Source of the DNA: Paracamarosporium sp. OC-R06-R3
Lineage: Eukaryota; Ascomycota; Dothideomycetes; Pleosporales; Didymosphaeriaceae
Assembly: GCA_019828545.1 (NCBI GenBank)
Contig: JACVRA010000510.1
Span: forward strand, 1-40,134
Direction of reading: 5' to 3'
Length of the DNA stretch: 40,134 bases
The first letter of the stretch is position 1. The number at the start of each line of letters is the position of its first letter. Made by a program: the position numbers and the translations under genes. Under the pieces are notes generated by a model. The model had not been told where the DNA came from, did no database searches, and was given only the letters and a program-made list of their open reading frames with translations. Positions 1-11,063 of this stretch are shown piece after piece.

Positions 1-419
1 ATGCTCAGCTAGCTAGAGTCCATTCAACATTAGCCGTATTTTCTAGAGCTTTTAATGCTCATTAGTTTAATTTAAGATACATATTAGACGATATCACTAG
101 CTGGTTGAGACGCTACTTAGCTCTAGAATTAAGATGTTATCATTAAGCCAGCTTCAAGCCAAACAGGCCTCTATCTTATCAGCCATGGCTCTAATCAGGC
201 TCTAGGATTGATTGTATATAGCTAATCTATAGATCAATCGATTGATTAATACAGATTAAGCGTATATACAGCCTAAGAGCGTGCAGCCGTCGCAACAGGT
301 GTGTTGCTAAGCTCTTTTTGCTACTAAAAGAGAGCCTGAGTCCACTTACATGGTAAAGGTTTAGCGATGCCATCTTAAAAAGTGATTATCTTTGAGGCTA
401 TGCAACTCCACAAAAAATG
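1..419. repeat. AT-rich, possibly RIP-degraded repeat
   Basis: This stretch is AT-rich, full of TA and stop codons in all frames, and holds no open frame I can support. It contains short palindromic words such as gatcaatcgattgatt near 231-246. The texture fits an old transposon decayed by repeat-induced point mutation (C to T, leaving TpA). I cannot name the element. Plain AT-rich intergenic DNA is the alternative. Confidence 0.35.
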
Positions 420-632
420 CTATATTTCCCTACAAAAATGGGCTTCATAATACTCTACTTGATCGTCGCTACAAAAGTAGCAACATTGAGCGAAAATTGG
501 TGGAGATATGGCGAACTGAAATGTGTGACTTTTAGCGTTACACTGTCCTTCTGGCGCACACGAAATGGTGGCAGATAAAGCCTGAGCGCATTTCACAACA
601 CAAAATACTATAAAAACTGCGATTCTTGACAT
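420..632 (-). CDS. Candidate small cysteine-rich secreted protein (70 aa)
   Basis: An uninterrupted 70-aa frame with a true ATG at 630-632 and TAG at 420-422. Residues 1-19 look like a signal peptide: a basic residue at position 3, a hydrophobic run (IAVFIVFCVV) and a small residue near a cleavage site at AQAL/SA. The predicted mature part is about 51 residues with six cysteines, including a CC pair and a CxxC-like spacing (CCYFC), an even number that could form three disulfides. This is the general plan of fungal secreted effectors and antimicrobial-type small proteins. I recognise no family. It sits in an AT-rich flank without conserved genes, a usual location for such genes. It may be a chance ORF; transcription evidence would decide. 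Confidence 0.45.
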   Translation of the reverse strand: MSRIAVFIVFCVVKCAQALSATISCAPEGQCNAKSHTFQFAISPPIFAQCCYFCSDDQVEYYEAHFCREI

Positions 633-1800
633 TATTCAATAGTTTTAACGTTACAATAATCGCACATAACTGTAGACTTCTATAAGAGCTTTTTAATAGA
701 AGAAAACTTAGTATAGAGCCTCCACACTGCCTTCAGTAGATTATTATTGATGTTCAGAAAGGCCTACTTGACTTTGTGGGCCGTGCTGTCTGCCACTTAT
801 TCGTGTGCGTCAGCCGTGCATCCTCGCTAGACGTGGATTTAGGCTACTTCAAACCTTTGCCTGCTTAGGCTGATCCGTTGCAAGGTAACTTGATTACAGC
901 AGCGCATTTTAGGATGCAATGTACTCCTGTATAAAGGGTAGATAAGAGGCACAGGTAGAGAGAGAAAAAGTGTGCAGTCTACGAACAACACAGATGACTT
1001 GTACACTGTATATCCTTAAAACCTGAAAGCAACTGTTGTGTATGGTTGTGAGCTCAACGAAATAATGCATGGTGCAGCATCAAACCTCTATAGCATGAGG
1101 AATGGCAATTACTACCCATGCGGCGGATACTGTGCAACATTGACGTGTTGGGAGGATGAGTGATCAATAAAACACTCGTGGCAGGGCAATATTTGCCCAC
1201 AGATACAGGCGATCTTGTAAAGGTTGAGAGTGGGTGCTGTCGAAGAGTGAATGTCTATCTGTTGCTAGTTGAGCTCATTTGAGGGCATACATATGCAATT
1301 GTTGCATTTTAAAGAGGTGTACAAGGTGGCATTGTGCGTCACCATAGTTAATGCGAGATGATCTGTCTGTCCGAAGAAGTTTTGCCTTATGGTCGTCGAG
1401 GTGGAATAGTTTTGGGAGAAAGATCCTTAAGTAGGTGATGTTGAGTAAGTCATTGGTAGAGAACTGCATTAGAGACCGGGCGCAAGTCAAAGCTAAGTGT
1501 TCTTGGGTGTAAGCCAAGAGTGAGACATGTCTGAGATGAGCACGACTGGTAATATTAGATCATTGAGTTCCAAAGTAGGCTTGATTGCGCATCACAAACC
1601 CTCATTGCTTTTGACCTGCCTCAGCGGCGCTTTTGGCCTGCCAAGGGCTTTCATTTCTCATAGACTGAAGAAACATACACAGCCCGATGGACTCCGAATC
1701 CTAGTCCCAAATGCATTGATTGACCCATCGAAATCTCATCCCATTGTCGCCCAGTCCACTCCACCTTGCCTTGGCGTCCCAGCCCGTCTATTCCACACGC
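633..1800. other. Intergenic, no gene supported
   Basis: About 1.2 kb between the small cysteine-rich ORF and the 3' end of RPS11. The open frames here (for example 1275-1517 minus and 1527-1814 plus) lack a good start or any recognisable domain. I see no tRNA and no clear repeat. Confidence 0.5.
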
Positions 1801-2481
1801 TTAAAACTTGGTGAACTGCTTGACGGCCTTTCCGGTTCGGGGAAGCACACGGAGGACGTTGAAACGGACAGTCTTGGAGAGGGGTCGGCACTGGCCAACG
1901 ACGACCTGGTCACCGGGCTCAACACGGAAAGCGGGGGAGACGTGGGCAGCGAGGTTCTTGTGGCGCTTCTCGTAACGAGAGTACTTGGGGACGAAGTGAA
2001 GGTACTCGCGGCGGATGACGAGGGTACCTGATATCAATTAGCTTCTTTAATTCCAACTCGCGTTCCGGTATCAGTGCGGGGGGCGCTCGATCGGTGATAG
2101 GTGCATACGTACGGTGCATCTTGGTGGAGACAACAGTGCCGGTCAGGATACGGCCACGGATCGAGACCATGCCAGTGAAGGGGCACTTCTTGTCGATGTA
2201 GGAGCCCTCGATGGCGGTCTTGGGCGTGCGGAAGCCCAGACCAACATCCTTATACCATCGCCTGGTGCGGGTGTTCTTGCGGGGACCAGTGGCCTTGTGG
2301 TTCAAGAAGATGTGCGGCTACATGCTCGTATCAGTACTGCGAGGGACTTGAATATGCGACGCGGCGGGTGCGAGTGGTAGTACCTGCTTCTGGAAAGCGC
2401 GCTCCGACTGGACACTGTTTTTCAATCAGCATGCGGAATCGATTGCAGCATTATTGCGACGTACGTGAGCTCGGTGGCCAT
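1801..2481 (-). CDS. RPS11: 40S ribosomal protein S11 (uS17)
   Basis: Cytosolic small-subunit ribosomal protein uS17, which binds 18S rRNA. There are four exons on the minus strand: 2481-2465, 2414-2384, 2317-2113 and 2027-1801, 480 nt in all, giving 159 aa, close to the yeast protein (156 aa). The first 17-nt exon encodes MATEL plus two bases of a Thr codon. The second carries the conserved [11 protein letters not shown] block, and the third begins PHIFLNHKA and holds [17 protein letters not shown]. The third and fourth join inside the Arg codon of KMHRTLVIRR. The last exon ends [10 protein letters not shown]. Introns are 50, 66 and 85 nt with GTACGT/GTACTA donors. Introns crowded near the 5' end are usual for fungal ribosomal protein genes. 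It is divergent from the ketoreductase gene, with 403 bp between the start codons. Confidence 0.97.
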
Positions 2482-2884
2482 GGTTGCGGTCGGGATGTGT
2501 TGTCGGTCTGTTGGTGCGCAGTCGTTGTCGTGAAGCAGTCAATTTTCGAAGTGCTCGCTAAGCGAACCGCTTGGCAGGCAAGAGTAGCCCGGAACATTAT
2601 ACTGCCGGCCCCCGCACTAGCCAATGGGAAGATGCCGCGGCATGCAACCCCCCTCAAGCTGTCTCCTCAAATAGTCTGAGCCCCAACAAGAGACATAGAG
2701 ACTCTTCGTTGAGTTGCTAGGGTCTTCGCATTTGGCTCGGGCATTGCGCGGTTCAGCCAGTGTTTATCGTATGCGAGGCCACTGTCAACCATTCTATCCC
2801 TGGGAATCAACAGCTCAAGGTCCATACAACTCTCACCGTCGTTCGATATTTTGCGTTCTCCCTCAGTATTTTCCTCCTCACGCA
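2482..2884. promoter_or_regulatory. Shared divergent promoter region, RPS11 / IFA38
   Basis: 403 bp between two divergent start codons. It must hold the promoters and 5' UTRs of both genes. I see no unambiguous TATA box or named operator. Confidence 0.6.
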
Positions 2885-3961
2885 ATGGATCCTACAAGGC
2901 AGTTCACGGATCGACTCGGAGTCACGGTCAACTCTGAATCATCTTACCTTCTGGTTGCCTTGTTGCTGGTTGTTGGTACATACGCCATCGCTGTGCCTGT
3001 TATAAGCTTTATCCGTCTCTTGTTCAGTCTCTTCATCTTACCAGGCAAATCCGTGAGTTGCTCTATGAATCATCTACAGCATGAAGATTAATTTTGTCAG
3101 CTATCCTCTTACGGTCCTCGAGGCTCATGGGCTCTGATAACCGGTGCCAGCGATGGTATTGGTAAGGAGTTCGCTCTTTCGCTCGCCTCAAAAGGTTACA
3201 ACCTCCTCCTCGTTTCGCGCACGCAATCCAAACTCGATACCCTTGCGTCCGACATCTCCTCCAAATATGGGCCCAAGATCTCCACCAAGGTGCTCGCAAT
3301 GGATTTCGCACAGAACAAAGATAGCGACTATGCTGCGCTACGGAAGCTCATAGACGGGTTGGATATTAGCATCTTGATCAACAATGTGGGACAGAGTCAT
3401 AGCATTCCAGTGCCGTTCCTGGAGACCGCTGCTGATGAGATGAACAACATCATCACCATCAACTGCATGGCTACGCTGAAAGTCACGCAGACGGTTGCGC
3501 CTGGCATGGTCTCACGCAAGCGCGGGCTTATCCTCACAATGGCTTCTACCGGTGGCTTTTTCCCCACACCTCTCCTTGCGACATACTCCGGTAGCAAAGC
3601 CTTCCTTCAGCAGTGGTCTACCGCTCTCGCTTCCGAGCTTGAACCGCACGGTGTGCACGTGCAGTGTGTACAATCGCACCTCATCACAACCGCCATGTCC
3701 AAGATTCGCAAGTCATCCGCCCTAGTGCCTACCCCACGCCAATTTGTGAAGAGTGTATTGGGCAAGCTTGGTAGGAGTGGTGGTGCGCAGAATGTTGCTT
3801 ATACCAGTGCTCCTTATTGGAGCCATGGACTGATGATTTGGTTCCTCTCGCGATTTATCGGTGAGCGGGCACCTATCGTTGTGAAAATCAACAAGAGCAT
3901 GCATGAGGATATCCGAAAGCGAGCATTGAGGAAAGCAGCAAGGGACGCAAAGAAACAGTAG
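2885..3961 (+). CDS. IFA38: Very-long-chain 3-oxoacyl-CoA reductase (ER ketoreductase)
   Basis: Second enzyme of the microsomal fatty-acid elongation cycle, reducing 3-ketoacyl-CoA to 3-hydroxyacyl-CoA with NADPH; it supplies very-long-chain acyl groups for sphingolipids. Exons are 2885-3052 and 3101-3961 (342 aa; the yeast enzyme is about 347). The intron is 48 nt. The N-terminal exon encodes a hydrophobic ER anchor (about residues 20-52, [17 protein letters not shown] onward). The SDR Rossmann motif TGASDGIG lies at 70-77, NNVG at 150-153, a Ser at 205, and the catalytic YSGSK with Tyr218 and Lys222. The C-terminus is very basic ([15 protein letters not shown]), fitting a cytosolic tail with ER-retrieval lysines. 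It is convergent with ERG28. A generic SDR is excluded by the N-terminal anchor plus the family-typical [17 protein letters not shown] region. Confidence 0.95.
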
Positions 3962-4329
3962 ACGACAAAAGGTATCAAGTAGATCGAGATGGATTGACAA
4001 AAGTGCACCATGGTCACCAAACATGTTTGTCTGTATTCTTACGATAGTCTTGTGACAAACGACATCCGAGATCTTAGCAAGATAATGATATAATTTACAT
4101 CCAGCAGTTTTGGCACCGTACTGGCACCTAGCAATAATGTCCTCTTCCCCAATCGATTATCAATTATTACCTTTATCCATCATACCCACATTAACAGCCT
4201 TCCAGTGACATTCCATGACCATTCCGGATACATTGTAGCCCCCCAAAACCTTGATAAAATTCTATACAGAATACATGAATCTATCACCTTCGTGGGTATT
4301 GTCCATCTTTTCGCCTTCCCACCTACCAT
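3962..4329. other. Convergent 3' intergenic region
   Basis: 368 bp between the stop codons of IFA38 (+) and ERG28 (-). It holds only the two 3' UTRs as far as I can see. It is AT-rich around 4070-4260. Confidence 0.6.
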
Positions 4330-4917
4330 CTACTGTCCTAAGTAAAACTCTCTTTGAAGATACATCCACACCAAGCTCCCTGTACTTATGCACACTGGGC
4401 CCGCCAATGGCGCACCCCACCTTGTCGTTCCAAAATACCACCACTCGAGCATGTAGTGCACCCACGCGATGCCATACGTCCACATGCCCAATTCGTACAT
4501 CGCCTTTTGATTAACATTATACGCGACATACAATCTCAGAATGCCAGTCAAGGCAGTCCAGGTGCCCCATTTACGACCACTGAGAGGTGTGACTTGCGAA
4601 GCGATTTCGCCAGGTTGTAGTGGTGTGGGTTTATTAGGCGAGGTGAATTGCGTGATGTTGGACGGTGGGCGCGAGGTGTCGGGGTTAGGATTGTACACGC
4701 GGGCGGCGTAGTGAATTGTTGTGTAGGCTTGAATCGAGTTTGCAATAGAAATTACTGAGACCTAAAAAATCCACCAGTTAGTCATCGATTGCATGATTAC
4801 TCTTTGCATTGTAGATACTTGTAGATGAATACAAAGGCGGGAGTGACTTACAAGGAGCAGCCATTTCGGCAGCAGACCCTCGAAAGGAGGGAGGTAGGAT
4901 ATCAATTCCGCGGCCAT
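4330..4917 (-). CDS. ERG28: Ergosterol biosynthesis scaffold protein Erg28
   Basis: Small ER membrane protein that tethers the C-4 demethylation complex (Erg25, Erg26, Erg27) and contacts Erg6. Exons are 4917-4852 and 4761-4330 with a 90-nt intron, giving 165 aa. Exon 1 encodes MAAELISYLPPFEGLLPKWL. Exon 2 starts VSVISIANSIQAY and includes family hallmarks: the GRKWGTWTALTGILRLYVAY segment, YELGMWTYGIAWVHYMLEW, and a terminal hydrophobic segment ending REFYLGQ. Three to four membrane segments are visible. The length is a little above yeast Erg28 (148 aa) because of a Pro/Ser/Thr-rich insertion after the first membrane segment (NPNPDTSRPPSNITQ), which is common in filamentous fungi. No member of the demethylation complex is nearby. 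Confidence 0.95.
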
Positions 4918-5601
4918 TGTGCGTCGTAGAAGGGAAGCAAGAGCGAAAGGCAACGGAAGGGGAGCGCGTCGACTGATCGTACCGCGCGATAGGATGTTCG
5001 GAAAATATTGGCAGGGGTCGGAAAGAGATGGTCTGTGCGGAAAAAGCATCCCTGACCCCGTACATCACCTGAGATTACTGGCCAAATCCGCGGACCCTGG
5101 CCCAACTGAACGGTTAGGTCTCATCACTGCTCGATTCAGCAGCCAGAATGGAACCAACATAACAACGGCTAATCAATTTGAGTGAAGGATATGTGCTCAT
5201 CGACATGTGAGGCGCACTGCGTAAGAATGGCGTGGTGGTGTGAAATCAAACCGGTTCCCAACCGAGATCTAGTACTCGCTTCATCAGCAACGCAAGTAAG
5301 AGTTATATGTGTGAGGAATTGCGCTCTGCAGAGTGTTTGTTCGCAATCAAGTGCAATATTGGCGAGATGAGCCAACAGTTTGAACTGCAGCTGTTGAATG
5401 AATATAACCCAGAAGCTATCAAATAAAACGTAGCTCCAGCATCGTTACCCCCCATTCCAAGCTCAAGAACACGGATTCTCCAAACTCCATACATGATCAA
5501 GATGCTTCCAACATGATATCTCCAAATCCAATGTTCAAATTATTTACATCGAATTCCAACTATCAACATAGGCATGCTGCATTTCTGGGCCAACACCATG
5601 C
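4918..5601. other. Intergenic, ERG28 promoter and GAL7 3' region
   Basis: 684 bp upstream of ERG28 and downstream of GAL7, both on the minus strand. The immediate ERG28 leader is pyrimidine-rich on the coding strand. No open frame here has a convincing start, domain or codon pattern. Confidence 0.5.
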
Positions 5602-6969
5602 TTACTGCTTCTGTTGCTCTTGGCCTGCGTCAGTCTGGTTTCCAGCATGGCCATTGGTAAGATGATCGAGCTTCTTGCGATAGAGCTCGCCAGCACAGGC
5701 ACGTAACCGCTCCGCAGCCTGCTCAGGAGTGATATCTCGCTGAGGTTCGCCTAACATCTCGTAGCCCACCTGGAACTTCCGAACTGTTGCACTACGGAGA
5801 AGTGGCGGGTAGAAGTGAACATGGAAGTGACTAGATTCAATCTCTTCGTCGCTTCCTTGTAGCGGTGCTTGATGTAGACCCATACCTACGTGAGGTTCAG
5901 TACGTATTCTACACATAAATTGATGCTTAAACTTACTGTACGGGAACTGCGTTTCGAAGAGATTGTCGTATCGCCGAGTGATTTCCGCTATACACTCGGC
6001 CAGTTCTTCCCTTTCTTTGGTGTTGAAATCAACCAACGCTCGCTTGTGCTGCTTGCTTATTATCATAACTTCGAACGGCCAGACAGCCCAGTAAGGGACA
6101 CCAGCCCAAAAAGATTCGTTTTCAAAGACAGTTCGTTCCTTTTGTTCGGATTCCAGCTTTGCATAGTCTACTAGTAGGTGAGAACCACCTTGCTCGTGCC
6201 TGTATTTGCTAAGTTGCTCGAGCTCCGTATGTGGCTCCTCTGGTAATGATGTTGTCGTCCATACTTGGCCGTGAGGATGAGGATTCGAGCAGCCCATAGT
6301 AGTGCCCTTATTCTCAAAGATTTGCATATACCGATACTGTGCGTTTGGTTTTGCGACATCACCCTGAGAGAATGGTGGTAGTGACAGGGTTTCAGCAGCT
6401 TCCGAGAGCGGTGATTTCGGATCCAGATGAGCCTTGTACAGGTTCGTCCAGGTTTCGATAATGGGCACGATTTCGACAGGGGTCATGTCCGCAAGCGTCA
6501 AGTGATGCGAAGGCGAGAAGCAAATGACGTAGCATTTTCCCGTCACCGCTTGGGCTTTGAGCAGGCGGCTCGCGAGGGAGCCTTCATTCTGCTTGGGATG
6601 GTACTCTTCCTGCTCTTCCTTAACGGCGCTGTAGTCGTTCACGAAAACAAAAGTTTCTGTGAATTTGGGGTTCTTGGAGCCGTTGGCACGGGTATTACCC
6701 GGGCACAGGTAACACTATCATGGGTCAGCTGCGATGCTAGTGGGAGTACAATCTGGTCTTTGTACCTCTGGATCGTAGTCTGGAAGTGATGTCCTGGATG
6801 GCTTTTCTTGTAGACCTCTGGAAAAATTTAAGCACTGGAGCCAAATGTCGGTCAATTGCTTGACTTACTGCCACGGACGCTTGTTCCGGTGCGGCGAAAC
6901 CAGTACCCAGCTGCCTCGCAACAGGTTGAAGCGGCGGTGCGAGATGTCGTTCAGTATCGGATCGCCCAT
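5602..6969 (-). CDS. GAL7: Galactose-1-phosphate uridylyltransferase
   Basis: Leloir-pathway enzyme that transfers UMP from UDP-glucose to galactose-1-phosphate. There are four exons: 6969-6869, 6817-6766, 6714-5937 and 5885-5602 (404 aa). The start at 6969 gives [15 protein letters not shown], followed by [16 protein letters not shown], the expected family N-terminus. CYLCPGN (Cys52, Cys55) is the metal-binding pair, NDYSA follows at 77-81, and the active-site HPH (His197-Pro198-His199, within [12 protein letters not shown]) is intact. The C-terminal [13 protein letters not shown] block is present. All three introns are exactly 51 nt. The third (5936-5886) has no stop in frame, so unspliced RNA would simply add 17 residues; splicing restores the family sequence FPYSMGLHQAP. 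It is divergent from the Yip1-domain gene (270 bp). No other galactose gene is in the window. Confidence 0.96.
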
Positions 6970-7239
6970 GATGAATATACAATCGCCAATACGAGGCTCA
7001 AACGCGGGTACACGAGATATTTAACGCTGCTGCTGGCGGAACTACCGAAGTGGAACGAACGCGGGAGTGCGGATAGAGTACCTCATTTGGCCGTGCGCTG
7101 AGCGTGCCGGAGATCGGGGTAGGTAGGGGAGCTGCGGCCAAGTTGCAAAACCTCACACGCGCCGTCAAGTCAACACCCCAGCTGCCAGCTGCCGGTTCGA
7201 GCTAGCTATACCCACGCATCGACTACAAGTGGTTGCAGC

Positions 7240-8333
7240 ATGGCGGCCATGATGCCGAGTTCATCTACGGCGAATGCTCCGTATGATAATGATGCCCTGG
7301 AACGGGACCTGATTGACCCGGACGATGGTGAGCTACCTAATTCACCCTGCAGCACTGCACCGAAGGCTCCCCGAAGCCTCTGGCGTATCAATCCCCCGGG
7401 CCGACTCAAGGAAGGGTGTTCAAATGGCGCAGTGCTACCGTACATCTGTATCCTAACCAGTGCTCACCGCTGACACGTGTGTAGCGACATTGGACGACCT
7501 CGATGACCCCATACAAGGCACCTCCGACCGCGCGCCGCTTACAGGAAACATTGGATCACGAGCCGGAGGGAACACGCAGTCTTATCTCACGTCTGCGGTG
7601 GGCGGAGAGGACCGTCGCGCACCGACAAATACCATAGACGAGACAGTATGGGAGACGCTGTCGCGAGACCTGCTTGCGATATGGGAGAAGCTGAAGCAGG
7701 TGCTATGGCCCAAGTACCTTCTGGGAGGCATGATGCAACGCGGTGGAGGCATAGGAGCTGCTGAACGCGGAGAGGCTGATGGTTTTGGCGGTGGCCTCAG
7801 AGGAATCGCTGGAAGATGGCCAGACGCGGATGTCATTCTACAGGGTGGCATGAGTGAAGGTCTGCGAGACTGGGATCTGTGGGGCCCGCTCATCTTCTGT
7901 TTGTTGCTGAGCTTGTTCCTCTCAAGAGGCGCAAAAGACGAGCAGAAAGATCTGGTGTTCTCCGGCATATTCGCGATGGTATGGATAGGAGAGGCCGTAG
8001 TGACCATGCAGATCAAGCTGCTGGGCGGCAACATGTGAGTGGTGCAGCCAGAATTATGTGTCAAAGACTAACAACAACAGTGCATTCTTCCAGTCCGTCT
8101 CCATTATCGGGTACACACTCTTCCCCCTCGTTATCGCTTCGGCACTCAGTGCAACCGGCGTTGTGCCTATAATAGTCCGCATACCAGTTTATCTCGTTTT
8201 GATCGCGTGGTCTTTGGCAGCGGGGATCAGTATCATGGGCGGTTCCGGAGTGGTACGAAACCGTGTCGGCATTGCAGTATACCCTCTGTTCGTATTCTAC
8301 ATTGCGCTGGGCTGCATCTGTTTCATCAGCTAG
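7240..8333 (+). CDS. Yip1-domain Golgi membrane protein (YIPF6/Yip4-like)
   Basis: Integral membrane protein of the Yip1 family, which acts with Rab (Ypt) GTPases in ER-Golgi and Golgi traffic. Exons are 7240-7327, 7485-8034 and 8081-8333 (296 aa); introns are 157 and 46 nt. The N-terminal half is hydrophilic and acidic (DDLDDPIQGTSDRAP) with a TVWETLSRDLLAIWEKLKQVLWP segment. The Yip1 domain starts at WDLWGPLIFCLLLSLFLS and runs through FSGIFAMVWIGEAVVTMQIKL, FFQSVSIIGYTLFPLVIASAL and two further hydrophobic helices, giving five membrane segments. The order DLWGPL, then SIIGYTLFPL, is diagnostic of the family. YIPF6/Yip4 is my best subgroup guess; Yip5 is the alternative. Splicing at 8034/8081 joins GGN to IAFFQSV. 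Confidence 0.88.
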
Positions 8334-9259
8334 CAATCATCGCCCCCAGACGTGTAATTTTAGATATAGTGTAGCGATACGGTTCCGCATCAATCAGGCT
8401 GGATGGACGGCGCAATGTGACACAGAAAAGAATCAACGATTTGAACAATGGCCACAATCTGCCGCGCGCTCATCCACAAAATGTCAAAATGTGATAGTCT
8501 CCTTTTCAGACACTTTATGCTACGTGTTGTCGCGGTCTCAAAGGCCGAACAATAGCTACTAGATGGTTGAATGAGTGAAAGGCCGAAAACAACATGCCCC
8601 CACCATGGGTGCGGCGTCGCGTCATTGGCTTTACAAGGCCGCCGACCTACTCGACCAGTTCAAGCGCCTGCAGCACCTGCGCGTCTACTTGCGGCCATTC
8701 ACCAGACCAAACACGAACTGCACGCTCATATTCAAGCATAATCTTTGGGGCGTGAGAGGTCCGCACGCGTAAATACTACGGTACTGGCCCGGCGCAACTA
8801 GTCAAACGGCTGCCAGCAAAGCGTCCAAGCTCGCACCGTCATCTCCCACTTCACTTCACCACCGCACGATTCTGCTCGGCTCGCTCTCCTTTTCGGCGCC
8901 ACCGCCAGCGAATTCGTACACACCGCCTTTGACTCCTGCGGGCGAGCACATCAGCCTATTCGACAAGCCCGCCTTGCCATCGCTGCTAAGCGCTCCCGCC
9001 GCAGCCTTAGCAGGCCATTCTCGCACCCACTCCTACGCTACCGTTCTCGCTCGCGCGATCACTCACTCACCCACTCACGACGACAATTCTACTGCTCGCG
9101 TGGGCCCAAGTGCTTCCTTTCAACGCCGCGACTGCACCCTTCTCCAACCGACCATAATCTCTTCGAAGCGGGCAAGTCCCGTCTTGTACACACCAGTTGA
9201 TCCCCACATTTCGAAGCCACTACGTACCCGATCGCGTCCGGTGCGCCGCCTTTTGCACC
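8334..9259. promoter_or_regulatory. Long leader/promoter of the Ran-binding protein gene
   Basis: 926 bp between two plus-strand genes. From about 8820 it becomes pyrimidine- and C-rich with runs like cactcacccactcac, typical of fungal promoters and 5' UTRs of constitutive genes. Frames such as 8929-9369 overlap the real coding start in another frame and look like shadows. Confidence 0.5.
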
Positions 9260-11063
9260 ATGGACAAGCCACTCAGTGTAGCGGGAGGCCCTCTCGCAAC
9301 CAACGATCGATCCTCGATGGCAAAGTCCGATCACCTCGCCTCACCGGCGCGAAGCGACAAGAGCAGTGACAGCGAAGGTCGGCCTGTGAGGGAGAAGTTG
9401 AAAGAAACCCGCATCGATGCGCAAGGAGTCGTGGATCAAGCACCCAGCTCGGATCAGCCCATGAAAGACACTGCTGCCAATGGCCAACCCGGCGCAGCTA
9501 GCACCTCCGGATCAGAGAATGAGCGAGGCCGGCTGCGACGCAAGCGAAGTCGGGAAGACTTCGAGCATGAGAATGAGGATGTGAAACACCAGGGAAAGAA
9601 GCACGAACGCCATGTCCGCAAGAAATCAAGAGACGTCACAAGCCCTGTTGGCTCCGATACCGAAATGTTGAGTAAACAAGCGAATGGCTCTATTGCCTCA
9701 ATTGCCGAGAACGATGGCGATGTAAATATGCCTTCCGCAGCTTCTACTACTGGCCGACAGGCCACTCCTGAAGCTATATCTTCGGATAGGGAAGGAGCTA
9801 CTGTGATCAGCCCCAAAAACAAGCGAAAGCTTGAGCAAACTACGACTGGTAATGATACGACGGCTGCGTCTTCTGAAGCCACGACAGCGTCAACAAAGCC
9901 AGAAGAGCGCGACACGAAGCGGCCGAGGGATGGGGCTAACCCTGAGCTAGCAACAAAGGTGACAGAAAGCAAGTCCACGGTATGTGATGCCCCGCGTGTA
10001 ACAGGATTATACTGACGACCGCTAGATCCCTGCAGGCAGTGGCTTCTCTAATACCTCCGCCACCTCGCCCTTTGCAAACATGGCTCCAAAATCCGCCGTG
10101 AAGCCTTCTGAAGCATCCGCAAAGGATTTACCGCAAACGTCTGACCAGGCATTCAAAAGCTCCGGCTTCGGGGCATTTGCTAACTCAAGCGCCTCCCCAT
10201 TCGCAGCCGCCAGCAACACCGGTTCCAGTTCCCCTTTCGGCGCAGCGACCGGCAACAAATTGTCCTCTTTTGTATCGAAGCCTGCGACATCTGCATCCAC
10301 CTCAAGCGGTTTCGCCAGTCTTGGAGGTACCACCTCTTCATTCGCCAGTGCCTCTAGCTCGGGGAAGTCGACATTTGGAGGCTCTCTAGGCGGGAGCGCA
10401 TTCGGCAATATCATCGGAGGCAAGCCTGGACTCTCCACCTTTGGAGGCGGTGGTAGCATCACCGGTCTGAAGGAGAAGGCGGCCCCGGAATTTGGAGCTG
10501 CAGAAACGAAGACCGCATCCGACGAAGACGGGGACGAAGACGACGGCGATGATCAAGAGGGCGAGGAAGGTGCCAACGAAACCGAGCGGCGTTCCAGTCA
10601 ACCGCTACTCTCCACAACGGGCCCACCCGAAACAGGTGAAGAAAACGAAGACGCTCTATGGTCAGGTCGCGCTAAACTTTACACCTTTGTCAATCAAGAC
10701 GGGAAGAAGTCCTGGCAGGAGCGTGGCGTTGGGCCATTGAAGTTGAACAGCACCCGAGAAGAACCGCTGAAGGCTAGATTCGTACTGCGTGCGGATGGTA
10801 CCCACCGTTTGCTGTTGAATGCGGCAGTGAACAGCCACATGACCATCGGCGATCCGTCGGGCAACGAACCCAAGGATGGCAAGTTATTGTTCACTGCACC
10901 CACGGCTACTGGTGAGGTTGAGTCACACATGCTCAGGGTAATTAACGGACCCCTTCCTGCACGCCTGACTAAGTTGGCTGATCCTGTACAGTTGAAAGTG
11001 GAGCGCGCCATTGAGCTCTGGAAGCAAGTAGATGCGCTCAAGCAATCGGGGGTATATGCTTGA
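9260..11063 (+). CDS. YRB2: Nuclear Ran-binding protein, Yrb2/RanBP3-like
   Basis: Nuclear cofactor that binds Ran-GTP and helps Crm1-dependent export. Exons are 9260-9979 and 10026-11063 with a 46-nt phase-0 intron; 585 aa. The first 240 residues are disordered and charged, with several basic nuclear-localisation-type clusters (RRKRSRED, KNKRKLEQ, TKRPRDG). Residues about 255-390 are rich in Ser, Gly, Ala and Phe with FG and SxFG-like repeats (SSPFGAA, STFGGSLGGSAFG), then an acidic patch (DEDGDEDDGDDQEGEE). The C-terminal RanBP1-type domain begins near LWSGRAKLYTFV and includes KSWQERGVGPLKLN and ARFVLRADGTHRLLLNA. N-terminal signals, FG repeats and a C-terminal Ran-binding domain fit Yrb2/RanBP3; Nup2-type nucleoporins share the domain but are usually longer. 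Confidence 0.87.

Noticed and set aside
9454..9978. 174-codon minus-strand frame
   Set aside because: Antisense shadow of the charged, Ser-rich N-terminal exon of the Ran-binding protein.
10022..10462. 146-codon minus-strand frame within the Ran-binding protein gene
   Set aside because: Shadow of the Ser/Gly/Ala-rich FG-repeat region on the opposite strand.
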